From Hermatobates lingyangjiaoensis (taxonomy: Eukaryota > Arthropoda > Insecta > Hemiptera > Hermatobatidae), in contig JAPFBL010000368.1 in assembly GCA_026182355.1 (NCBI GenBank), positions 434,001 through 498,000 on the forward strand: a DNA stretch of 64,000 nucleotides. Reading direction: 5' to 3'. Position 1 is the first letter of the stretch, and each line of letters starts with the position of its first letter. A program made the position numbers and the translations under genes. A model generated the notes under the pieces. That model was not told the origin of the DNA. It did not search any database and worked only from the letters and a program-made list of their open reading frames with translations. Of this stretch, positions 23,484-34,552 are shown piece after piece.

Positions 23484-23615
23484 GAAGTTGTTTCCAACTT
23501 TGCCCAATAGATGTACACACCAATTCAACAAAGACTGTCTTCATATCGTCACATTGTCAGAAATATAGTTGACTGAATAAAGAATTTCTATGTTTGACTG
23601 TGTCTTCTTAATCCA
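23484..23615 (+). repeat. Diverged direct repeat, copy 2
   Basis: Partner of 22793-22925, including GTTGTTTCCAACTTTGCCCA and ACTGAATAAAGAATTTCTA. Confidence 0.65.
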
Positions 23616-23914
23616 TCTACTACCTTCATTGAGGATGAGGTCATTCCATATAGGTTACTACGAATTAGGCCTCATTTGGGACACAGAATTAATTCAAACA
23701 ATACCTTTTATGTTAATATAATTTTATTTAATTATTATTATTATTAGAAGTTAACAATTTTCGATTAGAGAAAATGTGTTGTTTTCCAACGCCTACACTT
23801 ATAAGGCTTATAAGTCATATATATATTTCAATATAGACAAAGCAACATATATGAATATATGTAGTTGAGATAAGAAAACATTCAATATATATATATATAT
23901 ATAACAAGTTTTAC

Positions 23915-24220
23915 ATAAATACGTGAAATAACAATCAATGATCAAACCACAATATGAAATGAAAAACAAAAGACTAAGATCTTTCAACCGTAACAAGCAG
24001 TCTTCGTAAGAGTCAAAACCCAACTGACAGTAACAAGACCGGTTATTAAGGTTAACAGATAGCCTTTTTTTTTTAATTTCATATTGTGGTTTTTTCACAC
24101 ACACACAGTGTGGGTTTTTGGCTCTGACGAGGACCGCTTGTTGTGGTTGAGGGATCTTAGTCTTGTTTTCCCATTTCTTATTCTGGTTTGATCATTGATT
24201 GTTATTTCACGTGTTTGTGT
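23915..24220. repeat. PLE-like inverted pair, ACCG..CGGT family
   Basis: Minus copy at 23920-24025 and plus copy at 24110-24215 share GTGAAATAACAATCAATGATC, AGACTAAGATC and GAAGACTGCTTGTTACGGTTG. The minus box is CTTACGA and the plus second box is GAGG, so neither core is intact. The AC and AT runs that follow (24229-24288) are microsatellites. Confidence 0.55.
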
Positions 24221-24228
24221 GAAAGCTT

Positions 24229-24231
24229 TTT

Positions 24232-24288
<57 letters not shown>
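24229..24288. repeat. Compound AC/AT microsatellite
   Basis: (CA)n passes directly into (TA)n over about 60 bp. Confidence 0.95.
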
Positions 24289-24289
<1 letters not shown>

Positions 24290-24293
24290 GTTG

Positions 24294-24470
24294 GGTCTCC
24301 AACCGTCGCTTCGCAAGAGCGCTTGGTGTCCCTATCTCAACTCTCCTGATGATGGTTCAACCGAAAATTAGCGACAGTAAGTGTGTTTGTTCCTTTGTTC
24401 TGTGCCTGTCATTTACTATGTTTGTTGCCCTTTTGGATCATTCTCCTGTTTACAATATATATATGTAATA
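24294..24470 (+). repeat. PLE-like segment, GGT-TCA-ACC family
   Basis: TCTCCAACCGTCGCTTCGCA, AGAGCGCTTGGTGTCCCTAT, the core at 24346-24366, then CAGTAAGTGTGTTTGTTCCT. A closely matching copy on the other strand lies at 26865-26985, 2.5 kb away. Confidence 0.65.
24346..24366 (+). ncRNA. Hammerhead-like core, GGT/ACC stem
   Basis: CTGATGA, T, GGT-TCA-ACC, GAAA, then ATTAGCGAC. This matches the canonical CUGAUGA box exactly. One unpaired base separates it from the stem. Confidence 0.45.
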
Positions 24471-24489
24471 TAGAAAAGGTCCAAACCGG

Positions 24490-24690
24490 ACAAATAAATA
24501 ACTGATATATATATACTTTAACACATTGGTAGAACACAGAAATTGTAGCAGTTTGCTTCTCAACGCGAGTACTTTTCACTTCTTCCCGATGACGACGGAT
24601 GTCGGAATATCGAAGTGTGTTCTGTAATGACTTTCTGTGTTCTTTCCTATGTGTTAAAGTTTTTATTGTCCACACGGACCTTTCATTTTA
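24490..24690. repeat. Inverted repeat related to the CGTCATCAGG family
   Basis: AACACATTGGTAGAACACAGAAA (24518 on) is mirrored by TTTCTGTGTTCTTTCCTATGTGTT (24634 on). Between them lies CCCGATGACGACGGATGTCGGAATATCGAAGTGTG, a decayed core. Confidence 0.5.
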
Positions 24691-24959
24691 TTGGAAATAT
24701 ATATATAGACATGTCTGTGTCTTTCTGTGTGTTTCCTTCGTTTTGAATTTATTTTTTTTAAAAAAGTCCGCTGGACCGTTTCTTTTAATTGTGTTATATA
24801 TATATATATATGTGATATCCAAGAGTGAGTACTTAAACTAGACTATGATATTTGTTATCTTATTATAATTACAAGGAAGTGGAATTCACTTATATCTGAA
24901 GACGAATTTAAATTTAATATGTGAGCATGAGGAGAAAGTAAAGTTGTGTTGAAGAGGAA

Positions 24960-25495
24960 GTTAATTACAAAGCTGCAAGATTACAGCGATCTAGAGTTCA
25001 ATGTCAGGTGGGCGGAGGGTCAGGTTATGCCTGTTCTATGACCAGCCGGAGAAGCCTGTTTCACATCACGCTGGGGAAGGTGACACTTTGAAAGTAAAGT
25101 CATTATAATAAAACAAGTGGAAAATAATGGGCGAGGCGCTCGAGAAGAAGTTGGATAAAATAACATGGAAACAGGTGTTGAACTCGAAGCAACCGGTTGA
25201 AAAAAAAAAAGAGAAACCCCGTGTTGGTTGGGTTCCAGAGAAAGTTGTCTTTGGCGATAGCTGTGTTTGGCCTTGGAGAAGGCGAAAACGCAACAATACG
25301 GTAGTATTAACATAGCTGCTCCTCGGAGTCTAATTAGAGTGACCCATCTGGTGGAGGGAAGCCCGGAGCCAGTAAATCACCTTTCATTGTCGTCCACCTA
25401 TGGGACAATAATACGTGATTTATGCCCGACTACCGATTTATGTCTGACATGCCCACTCGTCAAACAGGCAATGTCCGCTAAGAAAAAATAAATCT
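24960..25495 (+). other. GC-richer block with a possible small coding exon
   Basis: This is the longest stretch of roughly balanced composition in the window. On the plus strand, 25127-25315 is open for 62 codons with a good start context (AAAATAATGG). It begins MGEALEKKLDKITWKQ and is Lys-rich, with RRRKR near its end. A second frame (25267-25491) is also open. I recognise no domain, signal peptide or membrane segment. It could be a first exon with promoter, a conserved noncoding element or an old repeat. There is no TATA box or convincing donor to decide. Confidence 0.25.
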
Positions 25496-25769
25496 CTTTA
25501 TCAACTGATCAACGGCTGACACGAAAAAAATTCCAAACTTACATAATAGTTATCACAAGGAAAATACGATTCTTTGTACCAACATTCTTTCATATTACTT
25601 TCGTCTCCTACTATGAGCCAGTAAAAGTTTAATACACTACAATGCTGCTGGACTCTTTGAGGGTTGTCTGGTCAAAAAACTCAACTCTGTCTTCCAATGT
25701 TTATTTTCCAAAATTTATATTTCATTATGAAGGCTACATGAAATTGCATAATCTATTATTATGCATCCT

Positions 25770-26215
25770 CTCGCACTCTCTCTTTTCATTACCTTTTACC
25801 CCTCCTCTCACTCTCTCTCTCCATTCTATCTCACTCTATATCTCTCTACATGACCTTTTGCACATCCTCTCTCACTCTCTCTTTTCATTACCTTTTACTT
25901 CATTTACCCCTCCTCTCACTCTTTCTCTCTTTGTATTACCTTTTACCCCTCCTCTCTCACTTATTCTATCTCACTCTATATCTTTCTACATGACCTTTTG
26001 CACATCCTCTCTCACTCTCTCTTTTCATTACCTTTTACCCCTCCTCTCACTCTCTCTCTCTTTGCAATACCTTTAACCCCTCCTCTCACTCTTTCTCTCT
26101 CTTTGCATTACCTTTTACCCCTGCTCTCACTCTCTCTCTCTCTTTGCAATACCTTTAACCCCTCCTCTCACTCTTTCTCTCTCTCTCTCTCTCTCCACAT
26201 TGTACTCCCCTCACG
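25770..26215. repeat. Pyrimidine-rich minisatellite
   Basis: Imperfect units of about 40-60 bp built from CCTCTCACTCTCTCT, TTTGCAATACCTTT and ACCCCT, all pyrimidine-rich on the plus strand for about 450 bp. The open frames across it are a by-product of the composition. Confidence 0.85.
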
Positions 26216-26289
26216 CATTCACCTTTTCGTCAAATCTTTCTCTGATTCTCTCTCACTATCCCTCTTACTGATTTTCTCTTTCATTCTAT

Positions 26290-26860
26290 AACTCTTTCAC
26301 ACACTCTTTTAGTATAAAATACTATCATTCATGTTTGTTATTTCAGTATTGTAGAGTACCTACTCTAAATTTCATACGAATCGGAAGTAATATGAAGTAG
26401 CCTAGTAACAAAACATGATTTCACAGTTAAATCAGTAAATTGACAATAAACACAATTTTTTACCAATACTGATTAATATACTCGCACATATATTACACCC
26501 TTTAAACTAAACGCAATCGATTGAAGCATTATTAGATCTCAAAGCAACAAAAGTAATATAAAATTCTTGGTAATATCATTGCCATATCAAGATCAAAATA
26601 TAAACAAATGACTCGTTCACTAGATTGGTACCAGAATTGAACGTTATTTTGCACCATGTTTGTATAATTCATAAATAAAACATGTATTTCTAAGCATCCT
26701 AGTTCATCTGGTTTCAATATATACGGTTTAGGAATATAATCTAAGACTGTACTGGCAGTGTAATGACATACAACCAAACAGATATATGCAGCTTGTTATA
26801 CAACTTATATACTTCACTTAAACAAGTATATAAGTTTCTTCGCTTATAACGTTTCATAGT
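26290..26860. other. AT-rich interval, nothing recognised
   Basis: No structure or gene signal was found. Confidence 0.5.
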
Positions 26861-26864
26861 AAAT

Positions 26865-27035
26865 GACAGACACAGAACAAAGGAACAAACACACTTACTG
26901 TCGCAAATTTTCGGTTGAACCGTCATCAGGAGAGTTGAGATAGGGGCACCAAGCGCTCTTGCGAAGCGACGGTGTTTCTTCGCCTTATTCTAATCATAGT
27001 AAATACCACATGATAACTGTTTGCATAGATGGTGA
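26865..27035 (-). repeat. PLE-like segment, GGT-TCA-ACC family
   Basis: This is the reverse complement of much of 24294-24420 (AGCGCTCTTGCGAAGCGACGG, CACTTACTGTCGC). Outer-end text of a different family (TCATAGTAAATACCACATGAT) follows from about 26993, so the junction may be chimeric. Confidence 0.6.
26909..26929 (-). ncRNA. Hammerhead-like core, GGT/ACC stem
   Basis: Minus strand: CTGATGA, C, GGT-TCA-ACC, GAAA. It differs from the copy at 24346 in the unpaired base (C instead of T). Confidence 0.45.
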
Positions 27036-27039
27036 GAAA

Positions 27040-27950
27040 TAACAGGCCAGTCAAGCCGTAGAAGTAAATCTATTATACAAGTTATCTAATCAAATCCAAT
27101 TAACCATTTAATATTAGGCTCGTTACTTATTTGAACCGATTTTACTTATGATAAAGGTTACATTATTGAGTTCATTTTATTTTAAGTCTTAACTTACTTA
27201 AGTTTATCAAGGTTGGAACTTAAAACGAATACATGACATCGTGACATTATTCAGGATACCAACAGCTTTACGTTCTCTCAGAGGGACATAGTGCACAAGA
27301 TTTTCTGTCTCTCACATGAGAAGTTAAGGATCAATGGTAACATTCAAACTTGTAATCTTTAGAAACCTTTTCAACCACACCTGACCAATTTAAAAAGGAA
27401 ATAAATTAATTGAATATTATTGTTAATTAATAATTTTCTTTTTCATATTAAATAACCTAACAAAGATAACCTTAGTTTAGAGGGAGAGGGAATCCTGCGC
27501 AGATCAGCACAACATAAAAGTTTTTAACCTACCCTAGATAGACGCAGAGCCAACAAGAAGAAAAAGAATGAAGCTAATAACTTAGATGTAAAAACTAATT
27601 CTCCAATAACAATTAATATTTTTAATTTCTCATAAATTTGAATTATGTTCCCCTACGCCTTAATTGATTTGATTTACTAACTTTTAGTTTCTTCTGTTCA
27701 GATTTGTTCGATTACTTTTTTGCTAATATAAATTAAAAATATCTATTTACTTGAACTGTTGTTATGAAGGTTTGACTTGAAAATATAGCTGTCACTGTGA
27801 TATATTGTTGAAGATATTTAAAATCAATACCCATAATCTAAATATTAGGCCCAATATTAAACTATACAAATAAACCCACCTAAAAAAAAATTGGCCATAT
27901 TATAAATGTATCAATAATCAATGAGACGCAACTTTTGCAGTGAATTTCAA
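27040..27950. other. AT-rich interval, nothing recognised
   Basis: No supported feature. Confidence 0.5.
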
Positions 27951-27954
27951 CACC

Positions 27955-27972
27955 GGGGGGGGGGGGGGGGGG
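27955..27972. repeat. G homopolymer, 18 nt
   Basis: Uninterrupted run of 18 G residues. Confidence 0.95.
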
Positions 27973-28059
27973 AATTATACCAGAGTTTAATTTAAATAGG
28001 ACGATGTAAATTTTAAAGCTTGAAAAAATGAAACGGCCCGTTAAGACAAAGTAGCAAGC

Positions 28060-28210
28060 TATTTAAAGAAAAGAACGTGTATTCATAGAAACAATACACA
28101 ACTCTCTTCAATATTTCAACCTGATCGTCATCAGGAGAAGAAGAAGAAGTTGAGTACATCTAATCATCTACGTAGATATTGTTTCTACGTGTTCATTTCT
28201 TTAAATCGTT
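28060..28210. repeat. Inverted pair, CGTCATCAGG family
   Basis: AAAGAAAAGAACGTGTATTCATAGAAACAAT is mirrored by ATTGTTTCTACGTGTTCATTTCTTT. The minus core at 28114-28134 (CTGATGA, CGATCAGGTT, GAAA) has intact boxes but little pairing. Confidence 0.55.
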
Positions 28211-28726
28211 TAAGTTTTAAAAAATGTAATAATTAATGGAAAAAAACTCTAATATGAGACGCCACAAAATATTCACTTACCTAATTATGAACATGTACAC
28301 AGAATCATTACCATAGAGGTTAATTGAAGTCTTATCACACACGATACCGACATACCTTGTACACAAGATTTACAGTTTTTTTACTAGTTATCCATCATCA
28401 AGTATCACCCACTTCTTTTTGAGGTAATTCTACTGAACATAGACGACGTCCAAAAACAAGAACGGTCCAAAAACTCCTATCTTGTATACTACTATCACAG
28501 TTTTCTCTATTAATGTGATTAAAAACACTAGCATATTTTGTAGGTTAAAGCGGTTGATAATTATTATTTCCAAAGAAATATTTTTTCTTTGAAGTTTCAC
28601 TCCTCTCTCTCTCTCTCACACACACACTCTTTCTCACTCTTTCTCTGTCTCACACACACACTCACACTCTCTCTGTCAGTTTAGTCAATATATATATATA
28701 TATATAAACACAGTTAAATTTCTTGC

Positions 28727-28795
28727 CAATTTCTCTATGAATGATTTTTCGGTATAGCTTCTCGAGTTTTCTAATCTGACACTTCCATTCGTTAG
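28727..28795 (-). pseudogene. PLE N-terminal coding fragment (minus arm)
   Basis: Reverse complement of the plus arm at 29385-29510. On the minus strand one frame reads RKLEKLYRKIIHREIGKKFN, the Lys-rich N-terminal motif of Penelope-like ORFs that precedes an LLPKYTN box (family knowledge). An AT microsatellite truncates it. It diverges from the plus arm, with GIY-YIG remains between. Confidence 0.5.
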
Positions 28796-28883
28796 GTACT
28801 AAGTGCAATAAATCTCCAAAAGAATTGCTTGTAAATTCCCTTTAATTGACAGATACCTTACAATTTAAAAATATAAAACCAAC

Positions 28884-28910
28884 GTTTCAGTCATCATTGA
28901 CCATCTTCAG
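28884..28910 (-). ncRNA. Hammerhead-like core, GTCA/TGAC stem
   Basis: Minus strand: CTGAAGA, TG, GTCA-ATGA-TGAC, T, GAAAC, GTTGG. A perfect 4-bp stem with intact boxes, next to PLE coding relics. Confidence 0.5.
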
Positions 28911-29128
28911 GGGGTAATAAATAATATATAAAATTACTGTAAAAACAACTCACCACGCAAAAATAAAAGTTATATCCTACATACTGTATAAGAGTTTGAA
29001 AGTAACAATAGATAGCATGCTACTAATCAAAAAACATCACAAATTGGGAGGTTACATTAGTTTTGTACAAGGTCAATGTTGTCCTTTCATTTAGATGTTC
29101 CTAGGGTATCCTCACTCTGCAACCCCAA

Positions 29129-29395
29129 CTACTGTCTCTGCTGTGCCTGTCCTGTATATAGTTTTAACATACTGTTGAAGCTTGTAGTTTGATGATTCAT
29201 GTTAGGCCTTCGTTCTAAAATGTTTAGGGCTTCCAATAACATTAGCTTGTTTTTGTCTTTTTTGTAGAATAGAACCTCTATGTTGTTTGACTTTATGTGT
29301 ATTAAATGTATGGTATTTAGGACCACCTGCTACCTGGCGCATAGTAAGACGTCGGGACAAAGTTGTAGTAGTCGAACCAGTGTATGTAGATTTGA
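29129..29395 (-). pseudogene. PLE GIY-YIG endonuclease fragment, frameshifted
   Basis: On the minus strand one frame (from about 29390) reads STYTGSTTTTLSRRLTM then AGGPKYHT. A second frame continues NNIEVLFYKKDKNKLMLLEA, LNILERRPNMNHQTTSF and NSMLKL to a stop at 29129. In Penelope-like elements the C-terminal GIY-YIG domain has Y-I-G-x-T-T-T-x-L-x-R-R-L-T-x-H and ends with EA..I..+.P.iN.Q (family knowledge). Here YIG is YTG and the frame shifts at about 29300, so it is inactive. No reverse transcriptase is present nearby. Confidence 0.7.
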
Positions 29396-29515
29396 GATTT
29401 GAGATTAGAAAACTCGAGAAGCTATACCAAAAAGCATTCATAGAGAAATTGGCAAGAAATTTAACTGCGCATTTATTAACGAAGGTCTGCTACCTAAATA
29501 CACTAATATGTATAT
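29385..29515 (+). pseudogene. PLE N-terminal coding fragment (plus arm)
   Basis: In one plus frame the text reads IPKSIHREIGKKFN and FINEGLLPKYTNMYIV, the conserved N-terminal K-F-N-x-x-x-I-x-E-G-L-L-P-K-Y-T-N box of Penelope-like proteins. It abuts the antisense GIY-YIG fragment almost directly, so two PLE pieces are joined head to head. It ends about 10 residues after the box. Confidence 0.65.
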
Positions 29516-29851
29516 AGTGTATTTAGTGACACAAAGTGACTGTCAAGTGTGTGTCACTTTGTGTCGGTTGATGGACACTCCACAAGAATGAATACAGGTT
29601 GTACAGCATGAGTGTTGTCATAAATATATTATGCTAACAGTTTTGACACTATTAAGGATTTTTTTTTATTTAATGACTCATTTAAAGTCCTTAAACAAAA
29701 ATAGACTTGAATTAGAGTTTTATTTCATCTATTCCATTGATGTTACCGGAACGATGCCACTTATTTCAAAGTGCATTACATGAATATATTCAGATAAAAA
29801 AAATAAAACATGTCTTCTTCTAATATTTATTGCTAAAACAGCGATAGATTA

Positions 29852-30065
29852 ACTAGATTTACTGTCCGCAGATTCAAATTAGTCAAACAATCACTCTTTG
29901 AACCTTAGTGTACCTTGTACTTAATGTACCTTAGTGTAGTTGTTGGGTACATATCCAGGTAGGCTTTTTAATGATCAATGTAACGGATAACCTAGGATTT
30001 AGATAATTCAACTATTATGTATATTGATTATACAACTCCGTTGTAAAATTATTATTAAACTTGTA
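29852..30065 (+). repeat. 214-bp direct repeat, copy 1
   Basis: Nearly identical to 31819-32032, same length and orientation, with about five mismatches by eye. It contains TGTACCTTAGTGTAGTTGTT and ACAACTCCGTTGTAAAATTATTAT. About 1.75 kb separates the copies. Confidence 0.85.
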
Positions 30066-30069
30066 TGAA

Positions 30070-30475
30070 GCTATCCTCAGGTTTAAACCTTACAACTAGG
30101 TTAAAACTGATTATTATGTCTAAAATTAAAGTTTATTATCTGTACAATAATATGAATTAAGCATTAACTAATATGTCTTCACTGTTGACATTGTCATGGT
30201 CCAAACAAGACAAATCTTAGATTTTATTGCGTAATATAACGATGACTTTCACTCAATGTCAGAATATGCACAATGCAATGCATATGTGTGTGTTTGTGGC
30301 TCCTCAGAGTTAACAGGTCAAAATGTTTTACCTAATTCACAAGTCAAAGCAGTAAAATGTCGTTACTGTTCTGTAGGTGATAAACTTGACTAGGAGTTTA
30401 TGGCTACATAACTTTCCGAGGATTTGTAAATTTAAAGCCTGAATATCGTTACACAGTTGTCTCAATTAGTTGACT
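30070..30475. other. Unassigned interval
   Basis: No supported feature. Confidence 0.45.
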
Positions 30476-30494
30476 GTGTATGCGTGTGTGCCTG

Positions 30495-30620
30495 AGAGAG
30501 AGAGAGAGAATGAGAGTTTATATGAGTTTAAATACATACACTCTTTCTCACATACACTACTCTCTCTCCTCTCTCCATTTTTCCCTCACTCCACTCTTCA
30601 CACACACACACACACTACAG

Positions 30621-30657
<37 letters not shown>

Positions 30658-30690
30658 TATATATACGAACACACACACGCACACATAGAC
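30495..30690. repeat. AG, CT and AC microsatellite block
   Basis: (GA)n at 30495-30508, CT-rich text to about 30600, then (CA)n interrupted by TACAGACG to about 30690. Open frames across it reflect the repeats. Confidence 0.9.
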
Positions 30691-30779
30691 TTTTAGAGAA
30701 GAGGCAGAGGTGGTTGAAAAAACTAAGAGATGAAAATACGCAAAGCATTAACAACGTCATTCCTTGACCTCCTCAGGTA

Positions 30780-31815
30780 ATATCATGTTCATAAATTGGT
30801 TTACGCATAGACTTAATTTTGATTTTCAGTCACTATTTTTAGTAAGTTAAAAAAAACTTGCATTGTACCGCAGTTGTTTCAGTGAGTTTTATTGCTTTTA
30901 CGCTGAAACTCTGCGGCCAATATAACTCCATTACCAGCATCAGTTTAGAGACTCCTGTAATCCAAGAACATGTACCTATGCACAAGTACCTGTACACATG
31001 TACCTGTACCTGTGTAGGAATGTACACAAGCCTGATCAAGTAGATTGAACATTGGCTAATCAGATATAATATTCCCTTTAATCGAAGCTATTATAAGAAT
31101 AGTCAAGGTCATATACAGTCATACCTGTAAATCTAGTATTTAAAAAGCAGCTATGTCAAAAGACACTAATTCCAAACATAAGGTGATGCATGTCGAAATT
31201 TCCACTCTAGTATGTTCTTACTTGGAGGGGAAATTGTATATTTATCTTAGTTCGAAATGATATTAAGGGCTCAGATGTGCAGTTTTTATGTATTTCAATA
31301 CTGCGTTGCCTGATTCAGACACCTAAGTGGCTACAGCTGTTTTAAAGTCATCCCCGTTGATATAAATCAATCATACTGAGTAAAGAACGTAGGAGGTACA
31401 GCACTGATCAGGCACTTTCAGGAATCCAACGGCTGGTGGTATCTGAACGTATAAAACTGCTGACTCTTACTGCATTAGTTAGCAGAGATGATGTATGACA
31501 GCAATATCAACAAACAGTTAATAAATCTTTTGATAGCTATATACCTTGGTTTTAAGTCATGGAAAACACATAAAATACATTCAGTTATGTAATTATTTCA
31601 TTCCATAATATAAGAAGTTTTAATGAAGTGATATTTTAACATGATACTAGAACTGAACATTAATTTTAATACATCAATAGCAGCAAGTTTATAAGCAATA
31701 AATGTTTTTATTTATTCAAAGTGCCACCGGGTATATCAATACAGTCCACCATTAGGGCCACTTGAAAGGTATTAGCCACGTTTGAGCACGTGTCCCTGCC
31801 CTCGCAGTAATGTGC
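30780..31815. other. Interval between the 214-bp direct repeats
   Basis: Includes a short ACCTGTACACATGTACCTGTACC repeat at 30985-31015. No open frame longer than about 65 codons and no retroelement motif were found. Confidence 0.45.
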
Positions 31816-31818
31816 TCC

Positions 31819-32032
31819 ACTAGATTTACTGTCCGCAGATTCAAATTAGTCAAACACTCACTCTTTGAACCTTAGTGTACCTTGTACTTAATGTACCTTA
31901 GTGTAGTTGTTGGGTACATATACAGGTAGGCTTTTTAATGATTAATGTAACGGATAATCTAGGATTTAGATAATTCAACTATTATGTACATTGATTATAC
32001 AACTCCGTTGTAAAATTATTATTAAACTTGTA
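31819..32032 (+). repeat. 214-bp direct repeat, copy 2
   Basis: Partner of 29852-30065. The flanks differ on both sides. Confidence 0.85.
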
Positions 32033-32084
32033 GAATATAATTTCATACTTTCGTTTATCTCATAATTTATATAACTCCTATTTT

Positions 32085-32270
32085 TCTTTCTTTATCGAGG
32101 TTTGTTCTAGGCATCAAACAGTAGAACACTTTTAAACCAACGTTTCGACTATATTCGTAGACATACTAGGGCTTGGAATTTCATTTCAAGCCTGAAGATG
32201 TCTACAAATATACGAAACGTTGGCTTAAAAGTGTTTGACTCTGCACCAAACCTCGATAAAGAAAGATAGT
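32085..32270. repeat. Inverted pair, ATACGAAACGTTGG family
   Basis: TTTCTTTATCGAGGTTTG...CCAACGTTTCG and CGAAACGTTGGCTTAAAAGTG...CCTCGATAAAGAAA are mirrored. The right arm has a complete core (32192-32218), while the left arm lost the CTGAAGA box. A related minus copy lies at 46040-46135. Confidence 0.65.
32192..32218 (+). ncRNA. Hammerhead-like core, weak stem
   Basis: CTGAAGA, TGTCTACAAATATAC, GAAAC, GTTGG. The boxes are intact. The stem is only GT/AC plus possible wobble pairs. Confidence 0.35.
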
Positions 32271-32289
32271 GTCCAATATATGTGGCTGA

Positions 32290-34540
32290 GATGAGAAAAC
32301 AATGAATTGTTATTTATCGATTTTGTGTCTTTAATCAATAATATAATAATTGTTATATAACAATTTTAACAAGTGTCTGCATATGAAGTATAACAGTTGT
32401 TACTTTCAGTGTATTAATAAGAATTACTATTATATTTAAAATGAATATTTTTACCATGCAATATGCGCATTAAGATAAAGTTTTAGCAGAAGATATATGT
32501 TTTATAGAGTCATCAAAGGTGGATAAGAATTAGTAACAGTTTTGTCATAACACAGATAAAGGATCATAAATATATTTCTGTATTATAGAAAAAAACAAAC
32601 AGGATGTTTCGCAATACTAAAAACTGTACCTATCGACTATACTTAGATTTTCTGAAGATTTTGACTTGTTAGGTGCCAACAAAATAATCCGAGTCACTCA
32701 TCCAGTCAAATTGCAGAAAACAATGGAATAGCCGGTATGATATTTATTTAACTTATAATAATGATGCATTTTTAAAAAAATAAATTAGTTTTCTAATAAT
32801 GAATGCATTATCCCAAATTATATTACTTATTCATTAATTACTGCCTGGTAGTAATTATTAGTTGAAATAATAACTAAATCTAATAATAATAGTTAAAAAA
32901 TTATAAGTATGTTTACTATGAGTTAAAATATTACCATATATTATAATTTCATTATTATTTAATGAGTTTTTGTATGAATAACAAACCAACATGACCTATG
33001 TCGAGTCTAAATGCTTTTAAATACAAATCTACTATCTCAAAAATAAGTTCAGAAGGCCACAAAATGTGAAACGGTCGTAATCTCGACTTGATTTTACAGT
33101 ACAGTATAATCAAGTAATTCTAATTAATATTGATTAAAATAATGCTGTGCAATATTATTAAGTTTTGAATTTCAGATTGGAGTGATTTTATTTTACGTTA
33201 TAAAGGAAATTTCTTTAAAGAGATATTTGTATATATAACTGAAGAGAAGTCTGGGGAGAGAGAGAGAATTAACTGGAGAATTCAAATTGGATATTGGTAT
33301 GGTGACTTTTAATAATTATAAATGTAATAAAATTAGAGCAGAGAAAAAAAAAAGCTAGAATAGTAGAGGAAAGGAGGGGAAAAAATAGAAATCTTTATAT
33401 TCAAAGAAGAGAACAAATGTGTGGATTGAAGTGAACTACAGAGTTGATTAAAGTCGTTAGAGTGGGGTAGTTCATTGCAAGTTGGAGTATTATCTCCAGT
33501 GTTCCAGTCGCCTGTTCTGTATTTTAAATCCCATCAAATCTCAACAGCTAAAGTATTCCCCCTTCGGTTTTGCAGATTTGAATATCAATGGTTGACTGGA
33601 GCAGAGTCACAAACTGACTGTGAATATCAACTAACTCCAGACCTGATATATATGACACCACCTTCTTCCCTCATCTCCAGCTGAATTAATCAGTCATACT
33701 TTATCTATTTCAAAAGTCAGTCATAACTTTGTGAATTTTATTCTCAATTTATGTTTTCATGCGAAGAATGGTCAAATACATAAAAGAATTTTATTTATAT
33801 GCAGTCTGATCTATATATCTTGATTCAGATAGGAAAAACTTTTGAAAAGAATTCAAAGCTATCTATTCGTTCCTTTAATATATGCTTTACTGAATCTAGT
33901 CGCTAAATTCCAATGTAAATCTTCCCCTATTATTTGCAATGAATCATTCTAATTCAGTTTTAACATTTTCAAAAATTTAGCTATACAATTATTTATTCTG
34001 ACTTCACAAACACAGTGGTACTCTGATATCCAAAAGATTCTATCCAAACATTTCCTTAAAATTTCATATTATGAAAAATTACTCAACATAAGTAACAAAA
34101 CTTGAAATTACCGGTCTGAAAAAAAATTTTGAAATTCTAATTGTTTTTTAAATTTAAAAAAAATCGGAAGCTGTTAGTCAGTCAAGATCAAGATAAAAGT
34201 GATCTAAAGAAAGAGAAAAGGAAAGAAAAAACTTAAGAAAATTAAAAACTGAAAAAAAGAAAAATGAATTTTAATAGTTTCCTAAAATTAAGGTTAATTA
34301 ATAAAAATATACTCCGAAAAAACGAACAAAATTTTTTTAAGTTTTTTGTAATTAAAATTTGAAGTTGATACATTTTTCTATATTATCGTCCGTTCGGGGG
34401 AAAAAATTATTTTCTACTTGTTATTAAAAAGTATACGATTATTTATTACCACTCTAGTGGTAATCACTAATTAGTGATGATTAAATGAACATGACTCGGG
34501 TTTAAGGGTCAGTTGTTGCTTCTTTTTTTTGCAGTAACAC
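32290..34540. other. AT-rich interval, nothing recognised
   Basis: No transposon ends or splice-flanked frame. A purine-rich stretch (GGAGAGAGAGAGAATT) lies near 33255. A 69-codon open stretch at 33475-33684 is unsupported. Confidence 0.5.
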
Positions 34541-34552
34541 TAACTAGACAAC

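Noticed and set aside
24960..25495. CpG-island promoter
   Set aside because: CpG is not clearly enriched by eye and no TATA or transcript start can be placed, so it is listed only as an unassigned block.
25642..26291. 144-codon Leu/Ser-rich open frame
   Set aside because: Translation of the pyrimidine minisatellite.
33475..33684. 69-codon open frame in slightly GC-richer DNA
   Set aside because: No motif or splice support.
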